51,634 nucleotides of DNA from an uncultured Granulosicoccaceae bacterium (GCA_938007995.1 CALLLW010000034.1:1-51634); one strand, 5' to 3'. Positions 1 through 7,362 are shown, counted from the first letter of the stretch. Notes: a model not told the origin generated them from the letters alone. Translations and numbers: made by a program.

Positions 1-111
1 GTTGTACGACGACCAAGGCGTACCATGAACAGCCACTACCGCAGGGCCAGAACCGACTACTCCATACTTTATATTGTGCCCCTGAAACTGACAAGAACAA
101 CCCAAATTCAA
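1..111 (-). CDS. Alpha/beta-hydrolase fold protein, N-terminal part (integron cassette, cut by window edge)
   Basis: This is the first 37 codons of a minus-strand gene that runs off the left end of the window. The translation includes YGVVGSGPAVVAVHGTPWSS, where the hydrophobic strand followed by HGTPWSS is the typical oxyanion-hole HG motif of alpha/beta hydrolases. The start used is TTG at 111, behind AAGGAGAGC about 10 bases upstream; in-frame ATT codons lie between, so the exact start is unsure. The gene begins directly inside the attC site at 134-250, so it is the next cassette of the array. The catalytic triad is outside the window and the substrate cannot be guessed. Confidence 0.6.
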   Translation of the reverse strand, partial: MNLGCSCQFQGHNIKYGVVGSGPAVVAVHGTPWSSYN

Positions 112-133
112 GTTAATAATGCTCTCCTTTTTC

Positions 134-250
134 ACATAACGCCGCTGTCAATCGCAATTTATAAGCTGGACATATTGGCGTAAAGTGTAGCGCAGCGGAA
201 CGCCAATTTGGCTAGCTTATAGATTGTCGATTTGCACAGCTTTGTTATAC
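134..250 (-). other. attC recombination site 1
   Basis: The site is bounded by ACATAAC (134-140) and GTTATAC (244-250). Its interior is a long imperfect palindrome: GCAATTTATAAGCTGG pairs with the later GCTAGCTTATAGATTGTCG, and ATTGGCGT with ACGCCAAT. It lies immediately 3' of the DUF3644 gene, as expected for a cassette attC. It belongs to the same sub-family as the sites at 1884-2000 and 4850-4965. Confidence 0.85.
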
Positions 251-1294
251 CTATCTTCGCTTCGGTTTACGACCAGTTATTTCTTTGAACGTATCATCAC
301 TACTGAGAGCGGTTGTAAGTTTCCTTACCCATGCGTCAGTATATAGATAATCCCTGTGCGCCTCATCATAAACGCAATATTCTGGTTTACATATATCTGG
401 TTTTTTATCTCCCGCAGGAGGGCGAACACCAAAATGATGCCAGCATTCAGCATGTACATTTAGGTTTACTATATTAGGGCATTTATCATTTATTTTTTCT
501 ACAACCTGACTTGGTTTGTAGAGATCTAAATTGGCGATTGGTATTTTCTTTTCCTTGATAAGAACATTAAGCTTCTCGAGTCTCTTCAATTCTTCGTCAC
601 TCGCCTCATCAACTTTGATAAATGTGACTGCAGCATCTGCTGTGGAGACGCGGTTAGCTACTTGAGGCACCAAGAACACGTTGAATGAATATTTCATTGA
701 ATTTAGTACTGCGGATGGCAAGCGTCCGCGAAAATTCTCAACATAGTCAGTTACCGTCTTTGCCTCTTTAGCTGCAAGGACTTTAGCGGCTCTTTTTTTC
801 TCACTAGGAATCATGCGGGAGAACTGAAGTGATACAGCAAGTTCATCGACTAGTGCGTACTTCTCACCGAAAGTATCAACTAGCAATTCTTCTAGATTTA
901 TTAGCGCAGCTTGGCATTCCCCATAGAGCGATGGATCTAGTTCAGGCAGATGACGATGCTCAATTTTGTTGCGCAATCCAATAAGAAACTCAAGATTCTT
1001 TCTGATGGAGTTATTATCTCCCCCATAATATTGAATTAGACACTCTCCTAACTCCCAGTGTTTCGGCTCTCCTTCGAGCTTCACGAATCTACCGTTCTTC
1101 TTATACCATGGCTTTATTTTCTTACGGTAAAATATTGCATGAAACAGCGCTGTCCACGAGATGATAATCATCACAAGATACTGAGCTGTTCTGAACCTCT
1201 TACCTGGTCGGTTGTATACCTCTACAGCAGCAATAGCTGCTAGATGACACTTTTCGATGTTATCTCTTACAGGTTTTGGTAATCCTCTGGGCAT
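251..1294 (-). CDS. DUF3644-like HEPN-domain protein (integron cassette)
   Basis: This encodes a soluble protein of about 347 residues without signal peptide. It resembles the DUF3644 family as I know it. Around residues 98-115 it contains LEFLIGLRNKIEHRH, in which R-x4-H is the catalytic motif of HEPN ribonuclease domains. HEPN proteins often act in RNA-targeting toxin or anti-phage systems; that role here is inferred. ATG at 1294 is preferred over GTG at 1300 because GTGAG lies about 8 bases upstream. The TAG stop directly abuts attC site 1. The gene is AT-rich compared with the core genes downstream in the window. Confidence 0.7.
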   Translation of the reverse strand: MPRGLPKPVRDNIEKCHLAAIAAVEVYNRPGKRFRTAQYLVMIIISWTALFHAIFYRKKIKPWYKKNGRFVKLEGEPKHWELGECLIQYYGGDNNSIRKNLEFLIGLRNKIEHRHLPELDPSLYGECQAALINLEELLVDTFGEKYALVDELAVSLQFSRMIPSEKKRAAKVLAAKEAKTVTDYVENFRGRLPSAVLNSMKYSFNVFLVPQVANRVSTADAAVTFIKVDEASDEELKRLEKLNVLIKEKKIPIANLDLYKPSQVVEKINDKCPNIVNLNVHAECWHHFGVRPPAGDKKPDICKPEYCVYDEAHRDYLYTDAWVRKLTTALSSDDTFKEITGRKPKRR

Positions 1295-1318
1295 TGCCAC
1301 ATCTCACTTACTTTTTTG

Positions 1319-1438
1319 GTATAACGCCGCCTTCAGACGCAGTGCATGTGATGGCCGTTTGTGTGCGAATATAGCGAGGCACAAGCTGTACACAAACGGA
1401 CAGCACGTGCGCTGTCGTTTTGCAAGGCCATGTTATGC
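1319..1438 (-). other. attC recombination site 2
   Basis: The site is bounded by GTATAAC (1319-1325) and GTTATGC (1432-1438). Its palindromic core pairs GGCCGTTTGTGTG with CACAAACGGACAGC. The same core occurs in the sites at 3684, 4292 and, diverged, 5493. It closes the cassette carrying the gene at 1502-1858. Confidence 0.87.
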
Positions 1439-1501
1439 ACGACTCTGTACGGAATTGAACAATTCTCTCTCATAACTTGACTGCAAATACTCATGGTTAG
1501 A

Positions 1502-1858
1502 CTAGTCCCAACCGTTTTTTCTAGCCTTACGCGCATGGGTGGTGGGTATTTCTGCGAAATAATATATTCCATTGTAATCTTTTTCACATGTCATAAAAAC
1601 GGAACTATTTACTTTGGAATGAATAGCAAAAACACAAACACCCAGGCTATTTAGGTGCTTTTTTGCATCATCTACATTAGCGAACGGAGGCTTCCAATCC
1701 TTACCACCACAAGAGTCAAACCCTCGTTCAACCCAAGTAGTATTTTTTCCCATGAACGGATCACACAGCTTAGTGATATTAGTTTCATTTTGTGATTTGC
1801 ATGACAAAAGAAACATGCAACTACAAAAAACAAAATGGAGAGCAGTAACTTTTTTCAT
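1502..1858 (-). CDS. Putative lipoprotein of unknown function (integron cassette)
   Basis: This is a 118-residue protein that starts MKKVTALHF, continues with a short hydrophobic stretch and then has the lipobox-like FLLSCKS near residue 20. It is therefore probably an exported, lipid-anchored protein. The mature part has four further cysteines (CDP, SCGG, GVCV, TCEK), which could form disulfides in the periplasm. I do not recognise a family. It is flanked by attC sites on both sides. No clear Shine-Dalgarno is visible before the ATG at 1858. The stop lies about 60 bases before its attC. Confidence 0.6.
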   Translation of the reverse strand: MKKVTALHFVFCSCMFLLSCKSQNETNITKLCDPFMGKNTTWVERGFDSCGGKDWKPPFANVDDAKKHLNSLGVCVFAIHSKVNSSVFMTCEKDYNGIYYFAEIPTTHARKARKNGWD

Positions 1859-1883
1859 AAAGGTGATACATCAGTTTTTTTTC

Positions 1884-2000
1884 GCATAACGCCTCGCTTA
1901 CCCGCAATTTACAAGCTACCCACATTGCCATAAAATGTGAGCTTGCGAACATGGCAATGCGGGTAGCTTGTAAATTGTCGGGTACAGCGAATTGTTAGGG
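1884..2000 (-). other. attC recombination site 3
   Basis: The site is bounded by GCATAAC (1884-1890) and GTTAGGG (1994-2000). The interior palindrome pairs CAATTTACAAGCTACCC with GGGTAGCTTGTAAATTG, and CATTGCCAT with ATGGCAATG. It is the most symmetric site in the array and lies just 3' of the P-loop ATPase gene. Confidence 0.87.
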
Positions 2001-2003
2001 CTT

Positions 2004-3620
2004 TTATGTATTTGTAGACGAGTTATAGTTCATGATGTGATGAAGAGACTTAGTGGTTAGAATTAGATTTTCGTGGGGATTGATCACTGTATTGTCTATC
2101 GATCTAATGTCGTATGTATCATAGAAAAGAGGGGAAACGACAGCTAACTCCCAGCCTCCTTGATAAACAGTTTTCTCTAAAAACGAGAATTTGACATTGT
2201 ACTTGTGTGTACCTTGAGCGGATGCAGCCATATCCCTAGTTGCCAAACCAATGAAACCAATCCGGTGAAGTGCATTAACTAATGATTCACCTTGAAATAT
2301 TTGCTCTTTGTCAGGTCTGACCAACTGTAAATCGGCCTCAACAATATAGTTGAGAAGTTGAGATCTATTCCAGATATGAGGCCTAGACCTAAACGCCTTC
2401 AATACGTCATCTAGCCCTTCATATATCTCCCCAAACAAATCACGAATATTAACCGCAGCAACCTCGGCAAAATCTTGAACGCTATCTTGAAATATTTTAC
2501 TCCATGCAGTAACAGATATTCCATTTGTAATTTTCTCAATATCTTTTTGAGATTTTCCGTTTCCATTGTCCACTACGTTAGATATTATTCGATCACACAG
2601 ATCTAATATGTGTCGCGGTGTATAGAAGGTATGTCTTAATAAATACTCGAATGCTTGCTCGCTCTTTCCAAATTTGTTTCCTATTGTGGTTGGAAAAACT
2701 CTATTCCAGGTTTGTCTAGTGTCGACTGAGTAGATGTCGGTCTTAAACCTAGGGTTATTTTTCTTTATTCCTAGCTCTAAAGCGATCCTTTTATTCACTA
2801 ATTCCTGAATATGCTCTTTATTTTCCCATATTAGACATTCTGCTTTCCCGCTAACCCAATCACCTCCCCAAAGTGTAGAGTGGAAATACAATTCACTCGG
2901 AATTGTTAAAACTATTCTTATTTTCGATTGGTTCTCTAAATAATTAGTATTAGACCTAACCATGAGAATCAGCAAACCATTAACAAATAGTCTATCAAAT
3001 CGCGAAAAAGAAAAACCGATCTCGTCGATATCATCAATACATAAAACGATGCTTTTGTTGATTTCTACTGAGTACTCCATTAACGCTTCTTTAGCGTCAT
3101 CGTAGTCTACTCCACCTTCTATTGTTTTAATCGCGGAGTCTACGTCTGGAACAATTTTCAATTTACCCGCTGTTGAGAACAAGTTAATCGCTTTTCTTAA
3201 AACAGAGCCTTCCATAAGGTCATGTTGCTGCATAAAGTTGTACATGATCTCCTGTGGGCTGCCAGGTTTATAGTATTTATTTGACTCTACTAGATCACGA
3301 ATAATTCTTGTAGTCAGGATAAAATCTATTGTGTTGGCAAAACTCTCTTCAATAATTCGATCCTCGTCAGAGGAACTCTTGATAGCGGACAGAGCGCGTT
3401 TAAAGAGATTTGTTTGTCGAGGACGTATTATGATTACATGTGATTGCTCTTTTTCAGTTCCTAAATAGTTCACTAAAGTGGATTTACCAGATCCTTTTCT
3501 CCCATATACAAGCCAAATATTATTGTCATGCACCTCATCGTAAATATCTGGTGGTTGCCAAATGTGTTTGAGCTCCTGAACTTGTATCTCACCGATTCCC
3601 TTAGATAATTTCATCTTCAC
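2004..3620 (-). CDS. P-loop ATPase, Sll1717-like (integron cassette)
   Basis: This is a 538-residue ATPase. Walker A is GRKGSGKST at residues 40-48 and Walker B is IVLCIDDIDE at 191-200. A sensor-like segment IRIVLTIPSELYFHS follows the Walker B region, which is a STAND/KAP-like layout. The long C-terminal part has no motif I know. It resembles proteins catalogued as Sll1717-family P-loop ATPases; many are orphan or defence-linked, so a role as a phage-sensing ATPase is possible but unproven. The GTG at 3620 is used because AAGGA lies about 7 bases upstream; ATG at 3614 is the alternative. It is unusually large for an integron cassette. Confidence 0.7.
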   Translation of the reverse strand: MKMKLSKGIGEIQVQELKHIWQPPDIYDEVHDNNIWLVYGRKGSGKSTLVNYLGTEKEQSHVIIIRPRQTNLFKRALSAIKSSSDEDRIIEESFANTIDFILTTRIIRDLVESNKYYKPGSPQEIMYNFMQQHDLMEGSVLRKAINLFSTAGKLKIVPDVDSAIKTIEGGVDYDDAKEALMEYSVEINKSIVLCIDDIDEIGFSFSRFDRLFVNGLLILMVRSNTNYLENQSKIRIVLTIPSELYFHSTLWGGDWVSGKAECLIWENKEHIQELVNKRIALELGIKKNNPRFKTDIYSVDTRQTWNRVFPTTIGNKFGKSEQAFEYLLRHTFYTPRHILDLCDRIISNVVDNGNGKSQKDIEKITNGISVTAWSKIFQDSVQDFAEVAAVNIRDLFGEIYEGLDDVLKAFRSRPHIWNRSQLLNYIVEADLQLVRPDKEQIFQGESLVNALHRIGFIGLATRDMAASAQGTHKYNVKFSFLEKTVYQGGWELAVVSPLFYDTYDIRSIDNTVINPHENLILTTKSLHHIMNYNSSTNT

Positions 3621-3683
3621 TTTTTTCCTTTTTTCCTCTCCAAAGGTACTTCACTTATATCGAATTCTCACGTGACATATTTG

Positions 3684-3803
3684 CCCTAACGCCGCCATCA
3701 GGGGCGTTTCATGCGATGACCGTTTGTGTGACAAAATGTGAGGAACGAACATTCACACAAACGGACAGCGGGTGAAACGTCCCACTGCATGGCTTTGTTA
3801 TGT
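3684..3803 (-). other. attC recombination site 4
   Basis: The site is bounded by CCCTAAC (3684-3690) and GTTATGT (3797-3803). The core GACCGTTTGTGTG pairs with CACACAAACGGACAGC. The TAA stop of the gene at 3798-4235 is formed inside this site, so gene and recombination site overlap. Confidence 0.87.
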
Positions 3804-4235
3804 GACTTTCTCTTCTTCTAAGATGATATCTAGATAATGGCGATTCTTAAACGCCTTAATTAAATCAGATTCTTCTATTGCATAGTGTTGTTTCAATTTG
3901 TATAGATTTTCTATGGCTCTATCTAGAGAGTCTTCTGTTGCATTATGTATGTCCGCCTCAAATATTCCGTGGCCATGCTTTACATTGTTCTTTTCATGAT
4001 TGAGGTGATCTGAAAAAGCTTTGGATACTTGCTTATATGTTTTACCATGGCTGTTTTGAGCATTGTACCCGAGTATTCCTAGCAAGCTTTCTTTTGTGTC
4101 TTCAAATGACGTAGATTCTTTCTTTGCTTTAACGTAAGCACCGAATAACTCTTCTGCTGCGGCAGCTAAATGTAATGCCGAGTAGGGTGTTGTATTTGCG
4201 TGATACTTAAGCAAGGCGTCATTCAACAGTTCCAT
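3798..4235 (-). CDS. Small HEPN-like helical protein (integron cassette)
   Basis: This is a 145-residue, mostly helical protein. It has LHLAAAAEELFGAYVKAK near residues 22-39 and a later NNVKHGHG segment near residues 83-90. That arrangement resembles small HEPN-type proteins in which an AAEE helix precedes an N-x-x-K-H motif. No signal peptide or membrane segment is present. Its function is unknown. It sits directly upstream, in transcription direction, of the P-loop ATPase cassette and shares its direction, but the attC at 3684 separates them. The stop codon lies within attC site 4. Confidence 0.6.
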   Translation of the reverse strand: MELLNDALLKYHANTTPYSALHLAAAAEELFGAYVKAKKESTSFEDTKESLLGILGYNAQNSHGKTYKQVSKAFSDHLNHEKNNVKHGHGIFEADIHNATEDSLDRAIENLYKLKQHYAIEESDLIKAFKNRHYLDIILEEEKVT

Positions 4236-4291
4236 CGCTACGTCTAGCTTGAGATGTTTTTTCTTACTCTTAATATGTCGCTCCTTTTTTC

Positions 4292-4412
4292 ACATAACGT
4301 CCAGCTCAGCCGCACTTCACGCGATGGCCGTTTGTGTGTGAATATGGGAGCCCGCGACCGTACACACAAACGGACAGCGCGTGAAGTGTCGGACTGGAGC
4401 TGCTTGTTATGT
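4292..4412 (-). other. attC recombination site 5
   Basis: The site is bounded by ACATAAC (4292-4298) and GTTATGT (4406-4412). The core GGCCGTTTGTGTGTG pairs with TACACACAAACGGACAGC. The outer parts CACTTCACGCG and GCGTGAAGTG also pair. The TAA of the membrane protein gene at 4407 lies within it. Confidence 0.88.
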
Positions 4413-4763
4413 GAATTCACCGAGGCACGAACCGAGCAACAGTGTTACAGCAATAAGGCAGCTACTTATTAGCAACCCCAGAACGTCATTATGATTCATT
4501 TTGTCTGTTTCAATGCCTCTTGCTGTAAAAAGCCCACCTAACGCTATAAACCAGGGAATACTCTTTACCCAGAAACATAGAAAACTAATAAAAGCCACAA
4601 CAAAGAAGAATATAAGACAAAGCAAAAGAAGTATGGGAGTTAAATCTTCGACGCGCTCACTTGACATAGCTCCTTGAATATATTGGTACACCAAGAACAA
4701 TGAAACCAGTATTACCGAAGCTACCCCAGATGCAAGTGATATACGCCAAACACTTTTATCCAT
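4407..4763 (-). CDS. Small integral membrane protein (integron cassette)
   Basis: This is a 118-residue protein with about four hydrophobic segments, at residues 7-30, 42-66, 67-80 and 92-114, joined by short polar loops. No family is recognised. ATG at 4763 follows AGTAGAGA. A leader of about 87 bases separates the start from the attC at 4850. The C-terminus LGEFT and stop codon run into attC site 5, so the last codons are contributed by the recombination site. A membrane location is likely; the function is unknown. Confidence 0.6.
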   Translation of the reverse strand: MDKSVWRISLASGVASVILVSLFLVYQYIQGAMSSERVEDLTPILLLLCLIFFFVVAFISFLCFWVKSIPWFIALGGLFTARGIETDKMNHNDVLGLLISSCLIAVTLLLGSCLGEFT

Positions 4764-4849
4764 TCTCTACTATCTCTTCTGGCACTTCTGAGCATTCATA
4801 TTACAATTACCAAGGCATCTCGTGCGAATTCTCCATGCCGCCGCTTCAC

Positions 4850-4965
4850 ACATAACGCCGCAATCACTCGCAAATGGAGCGCTACGTAAATTGCTGTAAA
4901 GTTGAGCGTAGCGAAACAGCAATTTTCGCAGCGCGGAATTTGTCGAGTGGATTGCCTTGTTATGT
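4850..4965 (-). other. attC recombination site 6
   Basis: The site is bounded by ACATAAC (4850-4856) and GTTATGT (4959-4965). Its interior resembles sites 1 and 3: TAAATTGCTGTAAAGTTGAG is followed by GCGAAACAGCAATTT. It closes the DUF4303-like cassette. Confidence 0.85.
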
Positions 4966-4969
4966 GCTT

Positions 4970-5479
4970 TCACTCTGCCGCTTCCTGTAGCCATACCTTG
5001 ATTGCTTCTGGTGGATTTAATCTGATTGCACGTTCTGTGTTTGTATAATCTGGCGGCATTACTTCAACGTTTATATAAATTGCATTCCGCTCTACACCTT
5101 TACCGAACAGACCTTTTGAGTCTAAAGCTTTCAATGCATTTTCCATTACTGTAAGTCTTGCTTGGTATTCATTTTCATTTGAGTCCAAGCTAGGGCGCAA
5201 TAGAAATAGCTCATTAACTGGTTCAAAATATGCCTCCCCATAAAAGCAGTACGGCGAGTCGGCGTATGACCATTTGACTAGACTTTCCTCCATGTCAGTA
5301 TTCGTAGCCCTCTTTAACGCTTCCCGCGACCAAGCTGATATAAACGGACTATGAGCCTCGCCTGTTGTTATAAGGCAACAGTAATAAAATATTTCACTGG
5401 TAGATCCAACAAGCTCAGAAACTGCTAACTCAGTAGCAGTTTCTATGGCTGTTTGAAGTTCACTATCGGTTGAATTCAT
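4970..5479 (-). CDS. DUF4303-like protein (integron cassette)
   Basis: This is a 169-residue soluble protein. An N-terminal helix is followed by EIFYYCCLITTGEAHSPFIS, then VKWSYADSPYCFYGEAYFE and later KALDSKGLFG. This order and spacing fits DUF4303, a family often found beside SMI1/KNR4 immunity-type proteins in polymorphic toxin loci. No partner toxin is present here, so an orphan immunity role is only a possibility. ATG at 5479 follows AAGAAGAG at suitable distance. The stop lies a few bases before attC site 6. Confidence 0.65.
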   Translation of the reverse strand: MNSTDSELQTAIETATELAVSELVGSTSEIFYYCCLITTGEAHSPFISAWSREALKRATNTDMEESLVKWSYADSPYCFYGEAYFEPVNELFLLRPSLDSNENEYQARLTVMENALKALDSKGLFGKGVERNAIYINVEVMPPDYTNTERAIRLNPPEAIKVWLQEAAE

Positions 5480-5492
5480 GCTCTTCTTTTAC

Positions 5493-5609
5493 ACATAACG
5501 CCCAGCTCACTCGCACTGTATGCGATGGCTGTATTGCGGTACAGTGGAACGACAGTGACACCGCAATACGGACAGCGCGTACAGTGTCGAGTGGAGCTGC
5601 TTGTTATGC
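5493..5609 (-). other. attC recombination site 7
   Basis: The site is bounded by ACATAAC (5493-5499) and GTTATGC (5603-5609). The core GGCTGTATTGCGGT pairs with ACCGCAATACGGACAGC, and CACTGTATGCG with CGCGTACAGTG. It is a diverged member of the sub-family containing sites 2, 4 and 5. It closes the Shedu-like cassette. Confidence 0.86.
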
Positions 5610-5612
5610 ATA

Positions 5613-6260
5613 TCATCCGTCCGTAACAGGTAGATGCACGCTTCTATCTGGATTATTCTTTGAGCTATCATAGTTTTTAGCAATGTCTATAAACCTGTCA
5701 TAGGTTCCAATTCTGGCTAATCCCTCAGATAATTGATTCATTTTTCTTCTTTTTTCCTTTGAAATACTATCTCTTCTCCCAATGATAATGTGATAACACC
5801 ATCTTAGGTACGTGGAAGGGTCATTTAATTTATCTGTTGTATAGTTGCTTGGTGATGTTCTTGTTTTATGCCAACCCAAAAGATCCTTATTGATACACCA
5901 ATCAGAGAGATCTTGTTGCACCTGTATTCTGTTTCTATCAATATAATCTTTCCAGTCATGCACCTGGGATATTGCAGAGTTTAGCCTTTGAGAAGGCTTT
6001 CCATCTTTGGTGATGGCCATATCATCTGTATTTTCTAGCTCAATAAGATGAAGTTCCCAAACACCAGAATAGGAAAAAGACACGACGAAATCGACACGAT
6101 ACTTAGAACCAAGTGGAAATTCATTTACTACATATTTTGAATGCCCCGTAGTATTAACGAAGCCCCACAACACCAACTCCGGATGCGCTTTTAAGTATTT
6201 TGTTGCCGCCCTCTCCCCACTGGAACTCAAAGCAATTCTAGTCTCTTCTTCAAATGACAA
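5613..6260 (-). CDS. Shedu-like DUF4263 nuclease domain protein (integron cassette)
   Basis: This 215-residue protein carries the conserved block seen in SduA/DUF4263 proteins. NEFPLGSKYRVDFVV at about residues 46-60 is followed by WELHLIELEN (68-77), then KPSQRLNSAISQVHDW (88-103). D57 with E74-x-E76 and Q99 fits a PD-(D/E)XK-type nuclease core. Shedu is a known single-gene anti-phage system; activity here is inferred. No long N-terminal sensor domain is present, so this is a compact form. The start is TTG at 6260, supported by AAAAGGAG 7 bases upstream. It is the last cassette on this side of the array. Confidence 0.75.
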   Translation of the reverse strand: MSFEEETRIALSSSGERAATKYLKAHPELVLWGFVNTTGHSKYVVNEFPLGSKYRVDFVVSFSYSGVWELHLIELENTDDMAITKDGKPSQRLNSAISQVHDWKDYIDRNRIQVQQDLSDWCINKDLLGWHKTRTSPSNYTTDKLNDPSTYLRWCYHIIIGRRDSISKEKRRKMNQLSEGLARIGTYDRFIDIAKNYDSSKNNPDRSVHLPVTDG

Positions 6261-6278
6261 ACAGATTCTCCTTTTAGG

Positions 6279-6285
6279 GCATAAC
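6279..6285 (-). other. Cassette-array boundary core site (possible attI or attC remnant)
   Basis: GCATAAC here reads GTTATGC in the direction of the cassettes and is the expected crossover core upstream of the Shedu-like gene. Unlike the seven full sites, no matching second box or palindrome is found within the next 130 bases. An ATAACGCTGCC at about 6294 recalls the start of an attC. It may be a decayed attC or a former attI. No integrase gene follows. Confidence 0.5.
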
Positions 6286-6749
6286 AGTCAATTATAACGC
6301 TGCCTTTTTAAAAGATTTTATATTACCGCAATTTTATCAGAATTATACAGACGCGCGTATAAAACGAATAAGCCAGCGTTCCGTCCGCTTTAGAGCAAGC
6401 ATTCAGCGAATTTCCAGCACTATCTGATTGGGCCGACGGCCGGGAATTGGCCGGGAACTGCCGAAGTCAAACATCAATTTAACGTAGGGAGTCGGCCGCA
6501 GACTATTGGTGGTCGACAGTCGTAAGGATGCCCATGCTGACGGTGTTAATGGCTCTGTGCTAGACACAAAGAACAGATTGCCATGTTTTCCGGATTTCCA
6601 GAGGTCCTCATTAAATCATCGAATAAGACGCTCGAATACTCGCGAATAATTTATTGTGGCATGCGTTTTCACTCAGCCTCAGCCGGTCAGTGCCGATTGG
6701 TCACTGAGTAAGCCACAGAATTTATCATTGGATTTTTTATCATTGTAAT
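6286..6749. other. Gene-free stretch at the edge of the cassette array
   Basis: No convincing coding region, RNA gene or complete attC was found. If the array had kept its integrase, intI would be expected here on the plus strand, divergent from the cassettes; no tyrosine-recombinase-like translation was recognised in any frame. Confidence 0.5.
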
Positions 6750-6929
6750 TCAGGCAACAAGCTTCTTTATTCCTCGTGGCGGCTCTATCGACGTGAGGTC
6801 ATAATTTGTTTGTAGATTCATCCGGAATTCAGGAGTGGTATTCAAAGCTTTTGACAGCAGCCACGCTGTATCTGGTGTAACTGCTCTCTTACCCCTTACC
6901 AGCTCATTAATTCTCTGATTTGGCACAAG
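6750..6929 (-). pseudogene. higA: HigA/VapI-type antitoxin, 5'-truncated
   Basis: The minus strand reads VPNQRINELVRGKRAVTPDT, then AWLLSKALNTTPEFRMNLQ and TNYDLTS, ending in TGA at 6750. This is the C-terminal half of the HigA-family XRE antitoxin, with the recognition helix and the PEFWLNLQ-like signature. The expected first 30-40 residues are missing, because the reading frame runs into the direct repeat starting near 6927. No higB toxin is found beside it. It is a relic of a toxin-antitoxin pair, a type common in integron arrays. Confidence 0.7.
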
Positions 6930-7040
6930 GACTTTTGGTTACTTTTTGTCCTTTGAAAAAGTAACTCGACCAGCCACGGACTGGCATAGAAAACCGCCAT
7001 GTATGGCAAGCCAGAGCAGCACGCCTACTTAGCAACCCTA
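6927..7040. repeat. Direct repeat, copy A
   Basis: The segment starts AAGGACTTTTGGTTACTTTT and ends near CCTACTTAGCAACCCTA. It reappears with few changes at 7251-7362, an offset of about 324 bases. It contains short palindromes such as AGTTACTTTT with AAAAGTAACT, and GCCATGTATGGC. Copy A truncates higA. Confidence 0.8.
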
Positions 7041-7250
7041 CATAGACTCAAGCCACCAACAACAACCAAACGCGCCACGCGCTATCCCTCCAATAAACAT
7101 TTGATCAGTTTTTTGAAATCCATCTGCAGCGGGTCGAAGCGCCATGGATGGCGCGTAGAGCGCTGTGCACATGGATGTGCATTCAGCGCGGCCCGTTGCG
7201 GATGGATTTCAAAAAATGCCGCAGGCACCCAAAGGGCTGAACAACGCGAG

Positions 7251-7362
7251 AAGGACTTTTGGTTACTTTTCGTCCTTTGAAAAGTAACTCGACCAGCCAG
7301 GGACTGGCATCGAAACCCGCCATGGATGGCAAGCCAGAGCGGCACGCCTACTTAGCAAGCCT
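7251..7362. repeat. Direct repeat, copy B
   Basis: This is the second copy of the 6927-7040 element, with more perfect internal palindromes: GACTTTTGGTTACTTTTCGT paired with AAAAGTAACT, and GCCATGGATGGC. The 210 bases between the copies contain further inverted repeats (GTGCACATGGATGTGCA, GCGCCATGGATGGCGC). Predicted ORFs across this region look like products of the repeats and not genes. Confidence 0.8.

Noticed and set aside
1257..1475. Plus-strand ORFs across attC sites (also near 4254-4472 and 5470-5673)
   Set aside because: They recur at each attC because the sites share sequence, and they are opposite to all cassette genes.
4770..4994. 74-codon minus-strand ORF
   Set aside because: It runs straight through attC site 6 and overlaps the start region of the neighbouring cassette; its translation has no protein-like features.
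1..6285. CRISPR array
   Set aside because: The repeated units are about 117 bases, palindromic and separated by whole genes, which is an attC pattern and not short repeats with spacers.
6999..7345. ORFs of 93 and 87 codons on opposite strands
   Set aside because: They are produced by the direct repeat and its internal palindromes; translations are Arg/Cys/Trp-rich and unlike real proteins.
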